Source: Pseudarthrobacter enclensis (lineage in GTDB: Bacteria > Actinomycetota > Actinomycetes > Actinomycetales > Micrococcaceae). From it: 64,000 bases of DNA. A program made the translations under genes and the position numbers. The stretch is from NCBI RefSeq assembly GCF_030811655.1, contig NZ_JAUSRE010000013.1, positions 62,001 through 126,000 of the forward strand, given 5' to 3'. Below the pieces are notes generated by a model. It was not told the origin of the DNA and made no database searches. It worked only from the letters and a program-made list of their open reading frames with translations. Each line of letters starts with the position of its first letter. The first letter of the stretch is position 1. Positions 30,157 through 37,974 of the stretch are shown piece by piece.

Positions 30157-30227
30157 GGTGGGTTGGCCGAGAGGCGAGGCAGCGGCCTGCAAAGCCGTAT
30201 ACACGGGTTCGAATCCCGTACCCACCT
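30157..30227 (+). tRNA. tRNA-Cys(GCA)
   Basis: Acceptor GGTGGGT/ACCCACC, anticodon loop CTGCAAA, anticodon GCA (cysteine). T-arm ACGGG TTCGAAT CCCGT. Discriminator T; no CCA encoded. Confidence 0.96.
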
Positions 30228-30265
30228 CGGTGAAAACCATGGTTTCCGGATCTTTCGGATTCAAT

Positions 30266-30337
30266 GGGCGATTGGCGCAGCGGTAGCGCGCTTCCCTGAC
30301 ACGGAAGAGGTCACTGGTTCGATCCCAGTATCGCCCA
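30266..30337 (+). tRNA. tRNA-Val(GAC), copy 1
   Basis: Acceptor GGGCGAT/ATCGCCC, anticodon stem CTTCC/GGAAG with loop CTGACAC, anticodon GAC. Discriminator A. Identical to the copy at 30496-30567. Confidence 0.97.
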
Positions 30338-30389
30338 CTGGCAAGGCAACTTGCCCGCAGTATCCCGGGTTAACCTGGACAACCTGCAC

Positions 30390-30462
<73 letters not shown>

Positions 30463-30495
30463 CTCTTTTATCCCACTTACCGGTCTTCCGGTTCC

Positions 30496-30567
30496 GGGCG
30501 ATTGGCGCAGCGGTAGCGCGCTTCCCTGACACGGAAGAGGTCACTGGTTCGATCCCAGTATCGCCCA
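30496..30567 (+). tRNA. tRNA-Val(GAC), copy 2
   Basis: Same 72-base sequence as the gene at 30266-30337; anticodon GAC. Last tRNA of the plus-strand cluster. Confidence 0.97.
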
Positions 30568-30574
30568 CACGAAC

Positions 30575-30599
30575 AGCAGCTCTCCGGAGCTGCTTTTTT
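30575..30599 (+). terminator. Terminator of the plus-strand tRNA cluster
   Basis: Perfect 8-bp stem AGCAGCTC/GAGCTGCT (30575-30582, 30587-30594) with a TCCG loop, followed by a run of T. Confidence 0.95.
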
Positions 30600-30712
30600 G
30601 TTGCCCCGGCATCCGCTCCCGGCGAACGGATTTCCCTTGGCACGCCTGCAGGCCCCCGATAGGATCGAATGCGCGAGGAGCGACCTGGCTCCGCGACAGA
30701 AGGGAGGTGCCC

Positions 30713-30976
30713 GTGGGTTTGATTGACGATCTAAAGGGCAAAGCTCAGGGTCTCATCCACGACAACGAGCAGGCCATCAAGGACGGCATCACCAAGGCCG
30801 GCGATTTCGTCGACACCAGGACCGGCGGCAAGTACGCGGGCCACGTCGACAAGATCCAGGATGGCGCTTCCAAGCTCATTGACAGAAACGGAACCCCGGG
30901 CCAGGCACCTGCCGCCGGACCGGTTCCCCCGGCAGCTCCTGGAAATCCGGTTCCGCCGGTGGACAGGGCTCCGTAG
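30713..30976 (+). CDS. MT0933/Rv0909-type antitoxin-like protein
   Basis: An 87-residue protein starting MGLIDDLKGKAQGLIHDNE, with a GDFVDTRTGGKYAGHVDKIQ segment. This matches the actinobacterial MT0933 antitoxin family, where the conserved part is the first 55 residues or so. The last 25 residues are Pro/Ala-rich. The GTG at 30713 is chosen because GGGAGG lies 5 bases upstream. No toxin gene is beside it: the next gene is a BenE-type transporter and upstream are tRNAs. It may be a solitary relative with another role. Confidence is high for the family and low for the function. Confidence 0.75.
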   Translation: MGLIDDLKGKAQGLIHDNEQAIKDGITKAGDFVDTRTGGKYAGHVDKIQDGASKLIDRNGTPGQAPAAGPVPPAAPGNPVPPVDRAP

Positions 30977-31013
30977 AGGATTTGGCCAGGGCCTTGCCCC
31001 AGCACGTCAACGG

Positions 31014-31050
31014 GGCGCGGGTCCCGCCGGGAGGCGGCGCCCGCGCCTTT
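31014..31050 (+). terminator. Probable terminator after the antitoxin-like gene
   Basis: An 8-bp stem GGCGCGGG/CCCGCGCC (31014-31021, 31040-31047) is followed by TTT. The loop is long (18 bases) and itself GC-rich, so strength is uncertain. Confidence 0.5.
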
Positions 31051-31120
31051 GGCGTTTAAAGGGCCGGGCACATCGCACGACGGCGGCCGTCCCAATTCCC
31101 GCTTCCTGCAGGCACCCCGA

Positions 31121-31126
31121 TAACCT
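31121..31126 (+). promoter_or_regulatory. Candidate leaderless -10 box for the BenE-type gene
   Basis: TAACCT ends 6 bases before the ATG at 31133, and no ribosome binding site is visible between. No clear -35 hexamer is seen. Confidence 0.35.
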
Positions 31127-31132
31127 GCCGGT

Positions 31133-32341
31133 ATGCCCAAGTCCCCCGCACCGCCACAGACAGACAAGGCCGGAGCGCCCCGGACCGATTCACGGCCGGT
31201 CATTGCCGGAATCGTCACCGCGCTGGTGGGCTTCACCTCCTCATTCGCAGTAGTGCTGGCAGGGCTCCGGGCGGTTGGTGCCGATGCCGGCCAGGCCGCG
31301 TCCGGCCTGCTGGCGCTGACCCTCGCCGTCGGACTCGGCGTCCTGCTGCTCGCATGGCGCTCCAAAGTTCCGGTTACTTTGGCCTGGTCCACCCCCGGCG
31401 CGGCACTGCTTGCGGCGTCTGGAATGCCCGACGGCGGGTGGCCCGCCGCCGTCGGCGCCTTCCTTGCAGCGGGGCTGCTGCTGGCCCTGGCCGGCCTGGT
31501 GCCGGCGCTCGGCCGGCTGATGGCCCGCATTCCGTCGTCGCTGGCCCAGGCGATGCTTGCCGGGGTACTGCTGCAGCTGTGCCTGGCCCCGTTCAAGGCC
31601 CTGGGTACGGTCCCCTTGTTCGTGGGGCCGGTCATTCTTTGCTGGCTGGTGATGATGAAGTTCGCTCCGCGGTGGGCTGTCCCCGGGGCCTTGCTGGTGG
31701 CTTTGGCCGTCATCGGAACGTCGCTCGCATCGGCAGGGACAACTGTTGAGCCTGCAGCCCTGGTGCCCGCCCTCGCCTGGACCACACCCGCGTTCACCCT
31801 GCAGGCCGTGGCGGGAATCGCCATTCCACTGTTCGTGGTGACCATGGCCTCGCAAAATGTTCCGGGCGTAGCCGTCCTCCGGTCGTTTGGATACGAAACT
31901 CCGTGGCGGCCGGCCATGCTGGTCACCGGGGCAGGAACGGTCCTGGGGGCACCTTTCGGCGGCCACGCCATCAACCTTGCGGCACTCAGCGCGGCCCTGG
32001 CCGCAGGGGAGGAAGCCGGTGCGGACAGGGGCAGGCGGTGGGTGGCCGGCTTTACCTCCGGCCTGGCCTACCTGGTGCTCGCTGCCTTCTCCACGGCCCT
32101 GGTGTCGGTGGTCAGCCAGGCCCCGGCAGGAATGCTTCAGGCCGTGGCCGGGCTGGCTCTGTTGGGAACCCTCGCCACGGCGGTCTCGGCCGCCCTGGCA
32201 GACCCGGAAGACCGCATCGCACCCGCCGTCACCTTCCTGATGGCGGCTTCGGGCCTCGCTTTCGCCGGCATCGGCTCGGCGTTCTGGGCGCTCCTCGCCG
32301 GGCTGGCCGTGCGGTTTGTGCTGAAGCCGCGGGCAGCGTGA
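31133..32341 (+). CDS. BenE-family (benzoate/H+ symporter-like) membrane transporter
   Basis: A 402-residue membrane protein with about 11-12 hydrophobic spans and little loop. Stretches such as VTLAWSTPGAALLAASG, FVVTMASQNVPGVAVLRSFGY and APFGGHAINLAALSAALAAG match the BenE family, which belongs to the nucleobase/ascorbate-type 14-TM fold. Known members import benzoate with protons, but no aromatic-degradation genes are nearby, so the substrate is unproven. The ATG at 31133 gives a 20-residue polar N-terminus before the first span. It converges on zapE, with only 15 bases between stops. Confidence 0.85.
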   Translation: MPKSPAPPQTDKAGAPRTDSRPVIAGIVTALVGFTSSFAVVLAGLRAVGADAGQAASGLLALTLAVGLGVLLLAWRSKVPVTLAWSTPGAALLAASGMPDGGWPAAVGAFLAAGLLLALAGLVPALGRLMARIPSSLAQAMLAGVLLQLCLAPFKALGTVPLFVGPVILCWLVMMKFAPRWAVPGALLVALAVIGTSLASAGTTVEPAALVPALAWTTPAFTLQAVAGIAIPLFVVTMASQNVPGVAVLRSFGYETPWRPAMLVTGAGTVLGAPFGGHAINLAALSAALAAGEEAGADRGRRWVAGFTSGLAYLVLAAFSTALVSVVSQAPAGMLQAVAGLALLGTLATAVSAALADPEDRIAPAVTFLMAASGLAFAGIGSAFWALLAGLAVRFVLKPRAA

Positions 32342-32356
32342 CGCGGCGGGATACCG

Positions 32357-33394
32357 CTACGACGGTTCGTGGTTCTGGCCCTCACGGGCCAGGGCGGTGA
32401 GGCGGGAAACGGCACGGAAGTACTTCTTCATGTAACCGCCGGCCATCATTTCCTCGGTGAACAGTTTGTCGAAGGGCACGCCGCTGGCAAGGATGGGGAC
32501 GTCCTTGTCGTAAAGCCGGTCCGCCAGGACCACAAAGCGGAGTGCCACAGCCTGTTCCTTGATGGTTTCCACATTGCGCCACACCACGCCGTCGATGCCG
32601 TCGATCAGCTGCCGGTACCGGCTGGGGTGCACGCCGGCCAGGTGGTGGATCAGCGTGGAGAACTCGTCCTGGGCCACGGTCTTGCCATCGAACTCGGCCT
32701 TCATGTGGGCACTGAGTTCACTGTTCTTCAGCGGCTGGGGGGCGGCGGGGAGGCCGCGGTGACGATAGTCCTCGCCGTCGATGCGGATGACGTCGAACTG
32801 GTCCGCCAGGACCTGGATCTCGCGCTGGAAATCAACGGCGGCAAACCGGCCCTCCCCGAGCGAGCCCGGAAGCGTATTGGAGGTGGCGGCGAGCTTGACC
32901 CCGGCGTCCGAGAGCTCGCGCATGAGACGGGACATCAGGACCGTATCGCCGGGATCGTCCAGTTCGAATTCGTCAATGCAGACCAGCTTGTAGGTGCTCA
33001 GCGCCTCCACGGTCTTCCGGAAGGAGAGGGCACCCACCAGGTTGGTGTACTCCACGAAGGTACCGAAGGCCTTCGGGCCCGGGGAGGCGTGCCAGAGGGA
33101 CGCCAGCAGGTGGGTCTTGCCTACGCCGAAGCCGCCGTCCAGGTAGATCCCGGCCCGGGATTCGTCTTTCTTCCCAAACAGCTTCTTGAAGAGGCCGCCC
33201 CCGTTACCCGACCCCACGCCGTCGGCAAATCCCTCAAGGGCACGCACGGCCGACGCCTGGCTGGGCTGCTTGGGGTCCGGGCGGTAGCTCGAAAAGGAAA
33301 CCTCCCCGAACCGGGGCGACGGATAAAAGCCTTTGAGGAGTTCGTCCACCGAAACTGCCGGAGTGCGGGCGGCAAGCTGTTCGATCTGTACCAA
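32357..33394 (-). CDS. zapE: Cell division ATPase ZapE (AFG1-like)
   Basis: A P-loop ATPase of the AFG1/ZapE family; in E. coli ZapE acts at the division ring, and mitochondrial AFG1 handles membrane proteins. Walker A is GGFGVGKTHLL and Walker B is LVCIDEFELDD; a sensor-like ATSNTLPGSLGEGRF follows. GFYPSPRFGEVSF near the N-terminus is typical. The open frame runs further upstream, but no conserved residues occur there. The best start consistent with homologues is a TTG at 33394 (MVQIEQLAARTPAVSV), giving 345 residues; no strong ribosome binding site is seen, so this start is tentative. Confidence 0.88.
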   Translation of the reverse strand: MVQIEQLAARTPAVSVDELLKGFYPSPRFGEVSFSSYRPDPKQPSQASAVRALEGFADGVGSGNGGGLFKKLFGKKDESRAGIYLDGGFGVGKTHLLASLWHASPGPKAFGTFVEYTNLVGALSFRKTVEALSTYKLVCIDEFELDDPGDTVLMSRLMRELSDAGVKLAATSNTLPGSLGEGRFAAVDFQREIQVLADQFDVIRIDGEDYRHRGLPAAPQPLKNSELSAHMKAEFDGKTVAQDEFSTLIHHLAGVHPSRYRQLIDGIDGVVWRNVETIKEQAVALRFVVLADRLYDKDVPILASGVPFDKLFTEEMMAGGYMKKYFRAVSRLTALAREGQNHEPS

Positions 33395-33521
33395 GGTGGT
33401 CCGTTCTGCTCGTGGTTGGTCCCCAGAAAGAATACCGGCAACGGGCTGCCTCCCCCTGCCCGGCGCCCGCCTTCCGCCGCTATGCGTGACCAAGGCAACA
33501 TTTCGTCCTATTAACGGAATA

Positions 33522-33550
33522 CGGACAACGCGACGGGCGCTGGCTAGGGT
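33522..33550 (+). promoter_or_regulatory. Predicted promoter of the rhodanese gene
   Basis: CGGACA (33522-33527) and TAGGGT (33545-33550) are 17 bases apart, about 60 bases before the start at 33610. Confidence 0.4.
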
Positions 33551-33609
33551 GGGAACAGGTTCCAATGCCGGTTCCACGGTTTCCCGTGCTCTGAATGAAA
33601 GGCCAAACC

Positions 33610-34533
33610 ATGCCCTACCCGGTTGAACAGAATGAGAAGTTCGCAGCCTACGCCCACCCCGAGCGGCTCGTTTCCACCGAGTGGCTCGCGGCTGCCATCG
33701 AGAACGGCGCGGTGGCAAACGGCGAGCTGGTCGTTGTGGAGTCCGACGAGGACGTGCTGCTGTACGAGACGGGCCACATTCCCGGTGCCGTCAAGATTGA
33801 CTGGCACACGGACCTGAACGATGAGGTGTCCCGGGACTACGTTGACGGCGCGGCCTTCGCGAAGCTGGCGGAGTCGAAGGGCATTTCCCGTGACAGCACC
33901 GTGGTCATCTACGGTGACAAGTCCAACTGGTGGGCGGCGTACGCCCTGTGGGTTTTCACTCTGTTCGGTCACGAGGACGTCCGGCTGCTGGACGGCGGCC
34001 GGGACAAGTGGATTGCCGAAGGCCGTGAACTGACGAAGGACAAGCCCGCCCCCGCCGCCGGCACCTACCCGGTGGTGGAGCGCGACGACGCCCCCATCCG
34101 TGCGTTCAAGGATGACGTCCTTGCCCACCTGGGCAAGCCGCTCATAGACGTCCGCTCCCCCGAGGAATACACGGGCCAGCGCACCCACATGCCGGCCTAC
34201 CCGGAAGAGGGCGCCCTGCGCGGCGGCCACATCCCCACCGCCGCCTCCATCCCGTGGGCCCGCGCCGCTGCCGAGGACGGAACCTTCCGCAGCAGGGAGG
34301 AGCTGGAGGCGATCTACCTGGGCGAGGCCGGGTTGACCGAAGGTGACGACGTGGTGGCCTACTGCCGCATCGGCGAGCGTTCCAGCCACACCTGGTTTGC
34401 GCTCAAGTACCTCCTGGGCTTCGAATCCGTGCGCAACTACGACGGATCCTGGACCGAATGGGGCAACGCCGTGCGGGTCCCCATCGTCAAGGGCGCCGAG
34501 CGGGGTTCTGTCCCCGTCGCCGTCGGAGCCTGA
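33610..34533 (+). CDS. sseA: Thiosulfate sulfurtransferase (rhodanese, SseA/CysA type)
   Basis: A 307-residue protein of two rhodanese domains. The N-terminal one is inactive-like. The C-terminal one carries the catalytic Cys252 in [13 protein letters not shown]; the CRIGERS loop is typical of actinobacterial thiosulfate sulfurtransferases. It transfers sulfane sulfur to cyanide or another thiol acceptor. I take the ATG at 33610, with GAAAGG 7 bases upstream, over an earlier in-frame ATG. The next gene, a SufE homologue, starts 30 bp downstream, so the pair probably works in sulfur transfer for Fe-S assembly or thiol metabolism. Confidence 0.93.
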   Translation: MPYPVEQNEKFAAYAHPERLVSTEWLAAAIENGAVANGELVVVESDEDVLLYETGHIPGAVKIDWHTDLNDEVSRDYVDGAAFAKLAESKGISRDSTVVIYGDKSNWWAAYALWVFTLFGHEDVRLLDGGRDKWIAEGRELTKDKPAPAAGTYPVVERDDAPIRAFKDDVLAHLGKPLIDVRSPEEYTGQRTHMPAYPEEGALRGGHIPTAASIPWARAAAEDGTFRSREELEAIYLGEAGLTEGDDVVAYCRIGERSSHTWFALKYLLGFESVRNYDGSWTEWGNAVRVPIVKGAERGSVPVAVGA

Positions 34534-34563
34534 CGCAGGCCTTCCCCGCGTAGACTTGGAACG

Positions 34564-35013
34564 ATGACTACTCAAGCTTTGCCCTCCGCCCTGGCGGCCA
34601 TCGTGGACGATTTCCAGGCCCTGTCCGAGCCCGAGAGGCTGCAGCTGCTGCTGGAGTTCTCCGAGGGGCTGCCGGAACTTCCGGACCGGCTCAAGGACCA
34701 TCCCGAGCTCCTTGAGCAGGTGGTGGAGTGCCAGTCGCCGCTGTTCCTCACCATCGAGACAGGGAACAACGACGACGGCGCCGTCCACCTGTTCTTCAAG
34801 GCGCCCGCCGAGGCACCCACCACGCGCGGGTTTGCAGGTGTCCTGCACGAGGGCCTGGACGGCTTGACCGCGGACGAAATCCTGGCTGTGCCGGACGACA
34901 TGCCGGAACTGCTGGGACTCACCCGGGCCATTACCCCCTTGCGCATGCGCGGCATGACCGCCATGCTGGGCCGCATCAAGCGCAAGGTCGCCGCGTCCCG
35001 CAGCCAGGCCTGA
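34564..35013 (+). CDS. sufE: SufE-family sulfur-acceptor protein
   Basis: A 149-residue SufE fold protein with the persulfide-accepting Cys56 in QVVECQSPLFL. SufE proteins take sulfur from a cysteine desulfurase and pass it on for Fe-S cluster assembly. No desulfurase is adjacent; instead it follows a rhodanese, a pairing seen in other actinobacteria. The last 30 residues are basic (GRIKRKVAASRSQA). It is followed after 10 bp by the ybaK-like gene on the same strand. Confidence 0.88.
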   Translation: MTTQALPSALAAIVDDFQALSEPERLQLLLEFSEGLPELPDRLKDHPELLEQVVECQSPLFLTIETGNNDDGAVHLFFKAPAEAPTTRGFAGVLHEGLDGLTADEILAVPDDMPELLGLTRAITPLRMRGMTAMLGRIKRKVAASRSQA

Positions 35014-35023
35014 TTTCGCCTTC

Positions 35024-35524
35024 ATGGCACGCAAAAACAGCTCCCAGGGAACCCCGGCCACAGCGGTCCTCACCGCGGCCGGGGTTCCCTTTGTGCTTCA
35101 TCCCTACACCCATGATCCGTCCGCTGCGAGCTACGGCGCCGAGGCTGCTGAAGCCCTGGGCATCGATCCGTCCCGCGTCTTCAAGACGCTGATGGTGGAG
35201 GTTGAGGGCAGGCTCGCGGTCGGCATCGTTCCGGTGAGCGGCACGCTGGACCTGAAGGCCATGGCCGCTGCGCTTGGAGCCAAAAAGGCTGCGATGGCCG
35301 ATCCCGCCGCGGCCCAGCGGCGCACCGGCTACGTACTCGGCGGCATTTCCCCGCTCGGCCAGCGCCAGCCGTCCCCCACCGTGCTGGATGCCAGTGCCCT
35401 GGAACTTGGCACGCTGTTGGTGTCGGGCGGCAGGCGGGGCCTGGACATTGAACTCGCCCCGGCTGATCTGGTGCGGCTGACGGACGCCGTCGCGGCGCCC
35501 ATCAGCTCACTGACGGCCGGGTAG
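35024..35524 (+). CDS. ybaK: Cys-tRNA(Pro)/Cys-tRNA(Cys) deacylase, YbaK type
   Basis: Hydrolyses mischarged Cys-tRNA(Pro) to protect translation. The 166-residue YbaK/ProX domain shows FKTLMVEVEGRLAVGIVPVSGTLDLK, in which the substrate-site lysine region lies, followed by GAKKAAMADPAAAQRRTGYVLGGISPLGQ, very close to E. coli YbaK. The ATG at 35024 is 10 bases after sufE. Its 3' end overlaps the convergent SDR gene by 18 bases. Confidence 0.93.
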   Translation: MARKNSSQGTPATAVLTAAGVPFVLHPYTHDPSAASYGAEAAEALGIDPSRVFKTLMVEVEGRLAVGIVPVSGTLDLKAMAAALGAKKAAMADPAAAQRRTGYVLGGISPLGQRQPSPTVLDASALELGTLLVSGGRRGLDIELAPADLVRLTDAVAAPISSLTAG

Positions 35525-36361
35525 ACCTCCGCCGTTCGCAGATTTTTCACGGCTATTGGGACGGCCGGTGAAATTGTCCATGGTCCGGTTGACTCCGAGG
35601 ACGTCCATGAGCCGGTCAAAGGCGTTAACCGGAAGGATCCGGAGGACCGGCAGCACGTTCACGAGCGGCGGCAGGACCAGCTTTCGTCGGCCGGCCTCGA
35701 TGGCATCGAGGACCTTGGTTGCCACGTCCTCTTCCTGGAGGATCGGGAGGAGCATGGGCCAGCGGGTCTGGACACCGTCGAACATCCCGGTGTCGATGTA
35801 ATACGGGCAGACCACCAGGGTGTTGACACCTAGTTTGGCGGCACGGACCTCGGCGCGGAGCGACTCGTTGAAGCCGAATGCGGCGAATTTGCTGGCGGAG
35901 TAGTCGGTCTGCCGGGCGACCCCCACCAGCGCGGCGGCGCTGGCAACGGTGACCACGGTTCCGTGGCGCCGGCTTGCCATCCCCGCGAGGAAGGCACGCG
36001 TTACCCAGGACAGGGCCATGACGTTGACCTTCATGGTCCGTTCGATGGCCTCTTCCGTGGCATCAAGGAGCGGTTGCCCGCTGACCACCCCGGCGTTGTT
36101 GATGAGGACATCCACGGGCCCGGCCGCGGCGGCGGCAGCGGCCACCGCTTCCCTGTCGGTGACGTCCACGGCATGGGCCTCGGCTGACCCTCCGGCCGCC
36201 CTGATCTCGCCGCAGACCGCTGCGCCGGCTTCAGCATTCACATCCCAGATCACCACGCGGCTTCCGCGCCGGGCCGCCCCCAGCGCCATGCGCCGGCCCA
36301 GCCCGCTTCCACCGCCCGTGACCAACAGCGTTGCACCGGAAAGACGGGTTCCTCTGGCCAT
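35507..36361 (-). CDS. SDR-family oxidoreductase (SDR16C/retinol dehydrogenase-like)
   Basis: A classical short-chain dehydrogenase: TGGGSGLGRR (cofactor loop, about 17-26), NNAGVV (about 87), catalytic SAAALVGVARQTDYSASK (Tyr and Lys about 156-160), and VVCPYYIDTGMF. The sequence around the active site resembles animal SDR16C proteins acting on retinoids or long-chain alcohols. The 284 residues include about 45 beyond the core, with hydrophobic VLPVLRILPV. The gene follows an aldehyde dehydrogenase by 40 bp, so alcohol-to-aldehyde-to-acid oxidation of a lipid-like substrate is plausible. The true substrate is unknown. Confidence 0.85.
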   Translation of the reverse strand: MARGTRLSGATLLVTGGGSGLGRRMALGAARRGSRVVIWDVNAEAGAAVCGEIRAAGGSAEAHAVDVTDREAVAAAAAAAGPVDVLINNAGVVSGQPLLDATEEAIERTMKVNVMALSWVTRAFLAGMASRRHGTVVTVASAAALVGVARQTDYSASKFAAFGFNESLRAEVRAAKLGVNTLVVCPYYIDTGMFDGVQTRWPMLLPILQEEDVATKVLDAIEAGRRKLVLPPLVNVLPVLRILPVNAFDRLMDVLGVNRTMDNFTGRPNSREKSANGGGLPGRQ

Positions 36362-36401
36362 ATCAGTTCTCCTGGAGTTCGTGCGGCAGGGGCAAGTGCG
36401 T

Positions 36402-37973
36402 TTACCGGCCCCGGGGAAAACGGCCCATCAGGGTGATGGCGCCCTTCATGATTCGTGAATAGGTGCGGTTGGACATTCCTGGGGCAGGCGCCACCCGGAG
36501 CAGCCTCTGCACGGCAATGGTCTGCGGCTCGGTGTACTTCAGGATGCCTTCCCGGCCGTGGCGCCGGCCGGCGCCGGAGTCCTTCATTCCGCCGATGGGC
36601 GCGTCATGGGATGCCCAGGTGGCGGCGTAGCCTTCGTTGACGTTGACGGTGCCGGTACGGAGCCTGCGCGCAACAGCCTCCCCGCGCCGGGCGGACCAGA
36701 CGCTGGCGTTCAGCCCGAAGTCCGAGTCGTTGGCCAGGGCGACGGCTTCGTCGTCGTCCGCTGCCCGGTACACGGCAACCACCGGCCCGAACGTCTCCTC
36801 CCGGGCAAGCAGCATGTCCGCCGTAACTCCGGCCAGCACGGTTGGTTCGTAAAACAATGGCCCCAGGTCCGGCCGCCGCCGTCCGCCGGCCAGCAGCTGC
36901 GCCCCCTTGGCCAGGGCATCCTGGACGTGGCGTTCCACCCGATCCACCTGGGCGGCACTGATCAGGGAACCCATGCCGATGTCCCAGTCCGGGCCCGGAC
37001 CCATCCGGATCCGCTTGACCTCCGCAGTAAAGGCCGTCAGGAAGCTCTCGTAAACGTCGGCGTGCACGTAGATCCGTTCGATGCTGACGCACAGCTGGCC
37101 GGAGTTGGAAAAGCAGGCGTGCACCGCGCCGCTGGCCGCCTTGCCCACCTGGGCGTCAGCCAGCACCAGCATGGGGTTCTTGCCGCCGAGTTCGGCGGAG
37201 AACCCGATCAGCCGTTCGCCACACTGACGGGCCACGGTTTTGCCGGTCTGGGAGGACCCCGTAAACATCAGGAAGTCGACGCGCTCAATCAGGGCCGGAC
37301 CGATCGCAGTGCCGGGGCCGGTGACGATCTGGAACAGGTCGGTGGGAAGGCCTGCCTGCCGGAGCAGCTTGAGCATCAGCAGGGCCGTAAAGGGCGTCTG
37401 CGAATCCGGTTTCAGGACGATGCTGTTTCCCGCTAACAGCGCGGGAATCGCGTCGGAAACCGCGAGGGTCAGGGGATAGTTCCAGGGGCTGATGACGCCC
37501 ACCACTCCCCTGGGCCCCCGGTACTCGGTGGCACGGGTGAGCACGGGGGCAGCACCCTTTCGGCGGCGTGGCCGCAGATATCGTCCTGCATTCCGCTCGT
37601 AGTAGTCGGCCGTCAGCACAACGTCGGCGAACTCCTCGAAGGCGCTGAGCCGGGATTTCCCGCTCTCCGCCTGGACCAGGTCCAGAATGTCCTGTTCCCG
37701 GTCCAGCAGCAGTCCGCGGAAGCGGCGAATCACGGCCCCGCGTTCAGCGACGGGCAGACCTGCCCAGTGCCGCTGAGCCGCGCGGGCGCCGGCTGTGGCA
37801 GAGTCCACGTCGTCGGTGGTGCATACAGGCACTTCGCCTACCAGCGAGCCGTCGAAGGGAGCGTTGGACGCCTGGGTTGGCCGCCCTGCTGCCGCGGCCA
37901 CCAGTTCCGGAAGGCCCGCTGCCACGTCGCGGCCCCGGTCGGTTACGGTCACTCCAGCATGCCGTGGTGCCAT
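36402..37973 (-). CDS. NAD(P)+-dependent aldehyde dehydrogenase (succinic-semialdehyde dehydrogenase-like)
   Basis: A 523-residue aldehyde dehydrogenase. Motifs in order: VISPWNYPLTLAV (about 160), FTGSSQTGKTVA (about 240), the general base in AELGGKNPMLVL (about 262), and the nucleophile in SNSGQLCVSIERIYV (about 296). It is closest to the GabD2 type found in actinobacteria, but substrate preference cannot be read from sequence. The ATG at 37973 is chosen because it lies one base after the stop of the upstream hydrolase gene (TGACATG). The C-terminus carries an extra 35 residues with basic ends. Confidence 0.9.
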   Translation of the reverse strand: MAPRHAGVTVTDRGRDVAAGLPELVAAAAGRPTQASNAPFDGSLVGEVPVCTTDDVDSATAGARAAQRHWAGLPVAERGAVIRRFRGLLLDREQDILDLVQAESGKSRLSAFEEFADVVLTADYYERNAGRYLRPRRRKGAAPVLTRATEYRGPRGVVGVISPWNYPLTLAVSDAIPALLAGNSIVLKPDSQTPFTALLMLKLLRQAGLPTDLFQIVTGPGTAIGPALIERVDFLMFTGSSQTGKTVARQCGERLIGFSAELGGKNPMLVLADAQVGKAASGAVHACFSNSGQLCVSIERIYVHADVYESFLTAFTAEVKRIRMGPGPDWDIGMGSLISAAQVDRVERHVQDALAKGAQLLAGGRRRPDLGPLFYEPTVLAGVTADMLLAREETFGPVVAVYRAADDDEAVALANDSDFGLNASVWSARRGEAVARRLRTGTVNVNEGYAATWASHDAPIGGMKDSGAGRRHGREGILKYTEPQTIAVQRLLRVAPAPGMSNRTYSRIMKGAITLMGRFPRGR

Positions 37974-37974
37974 G

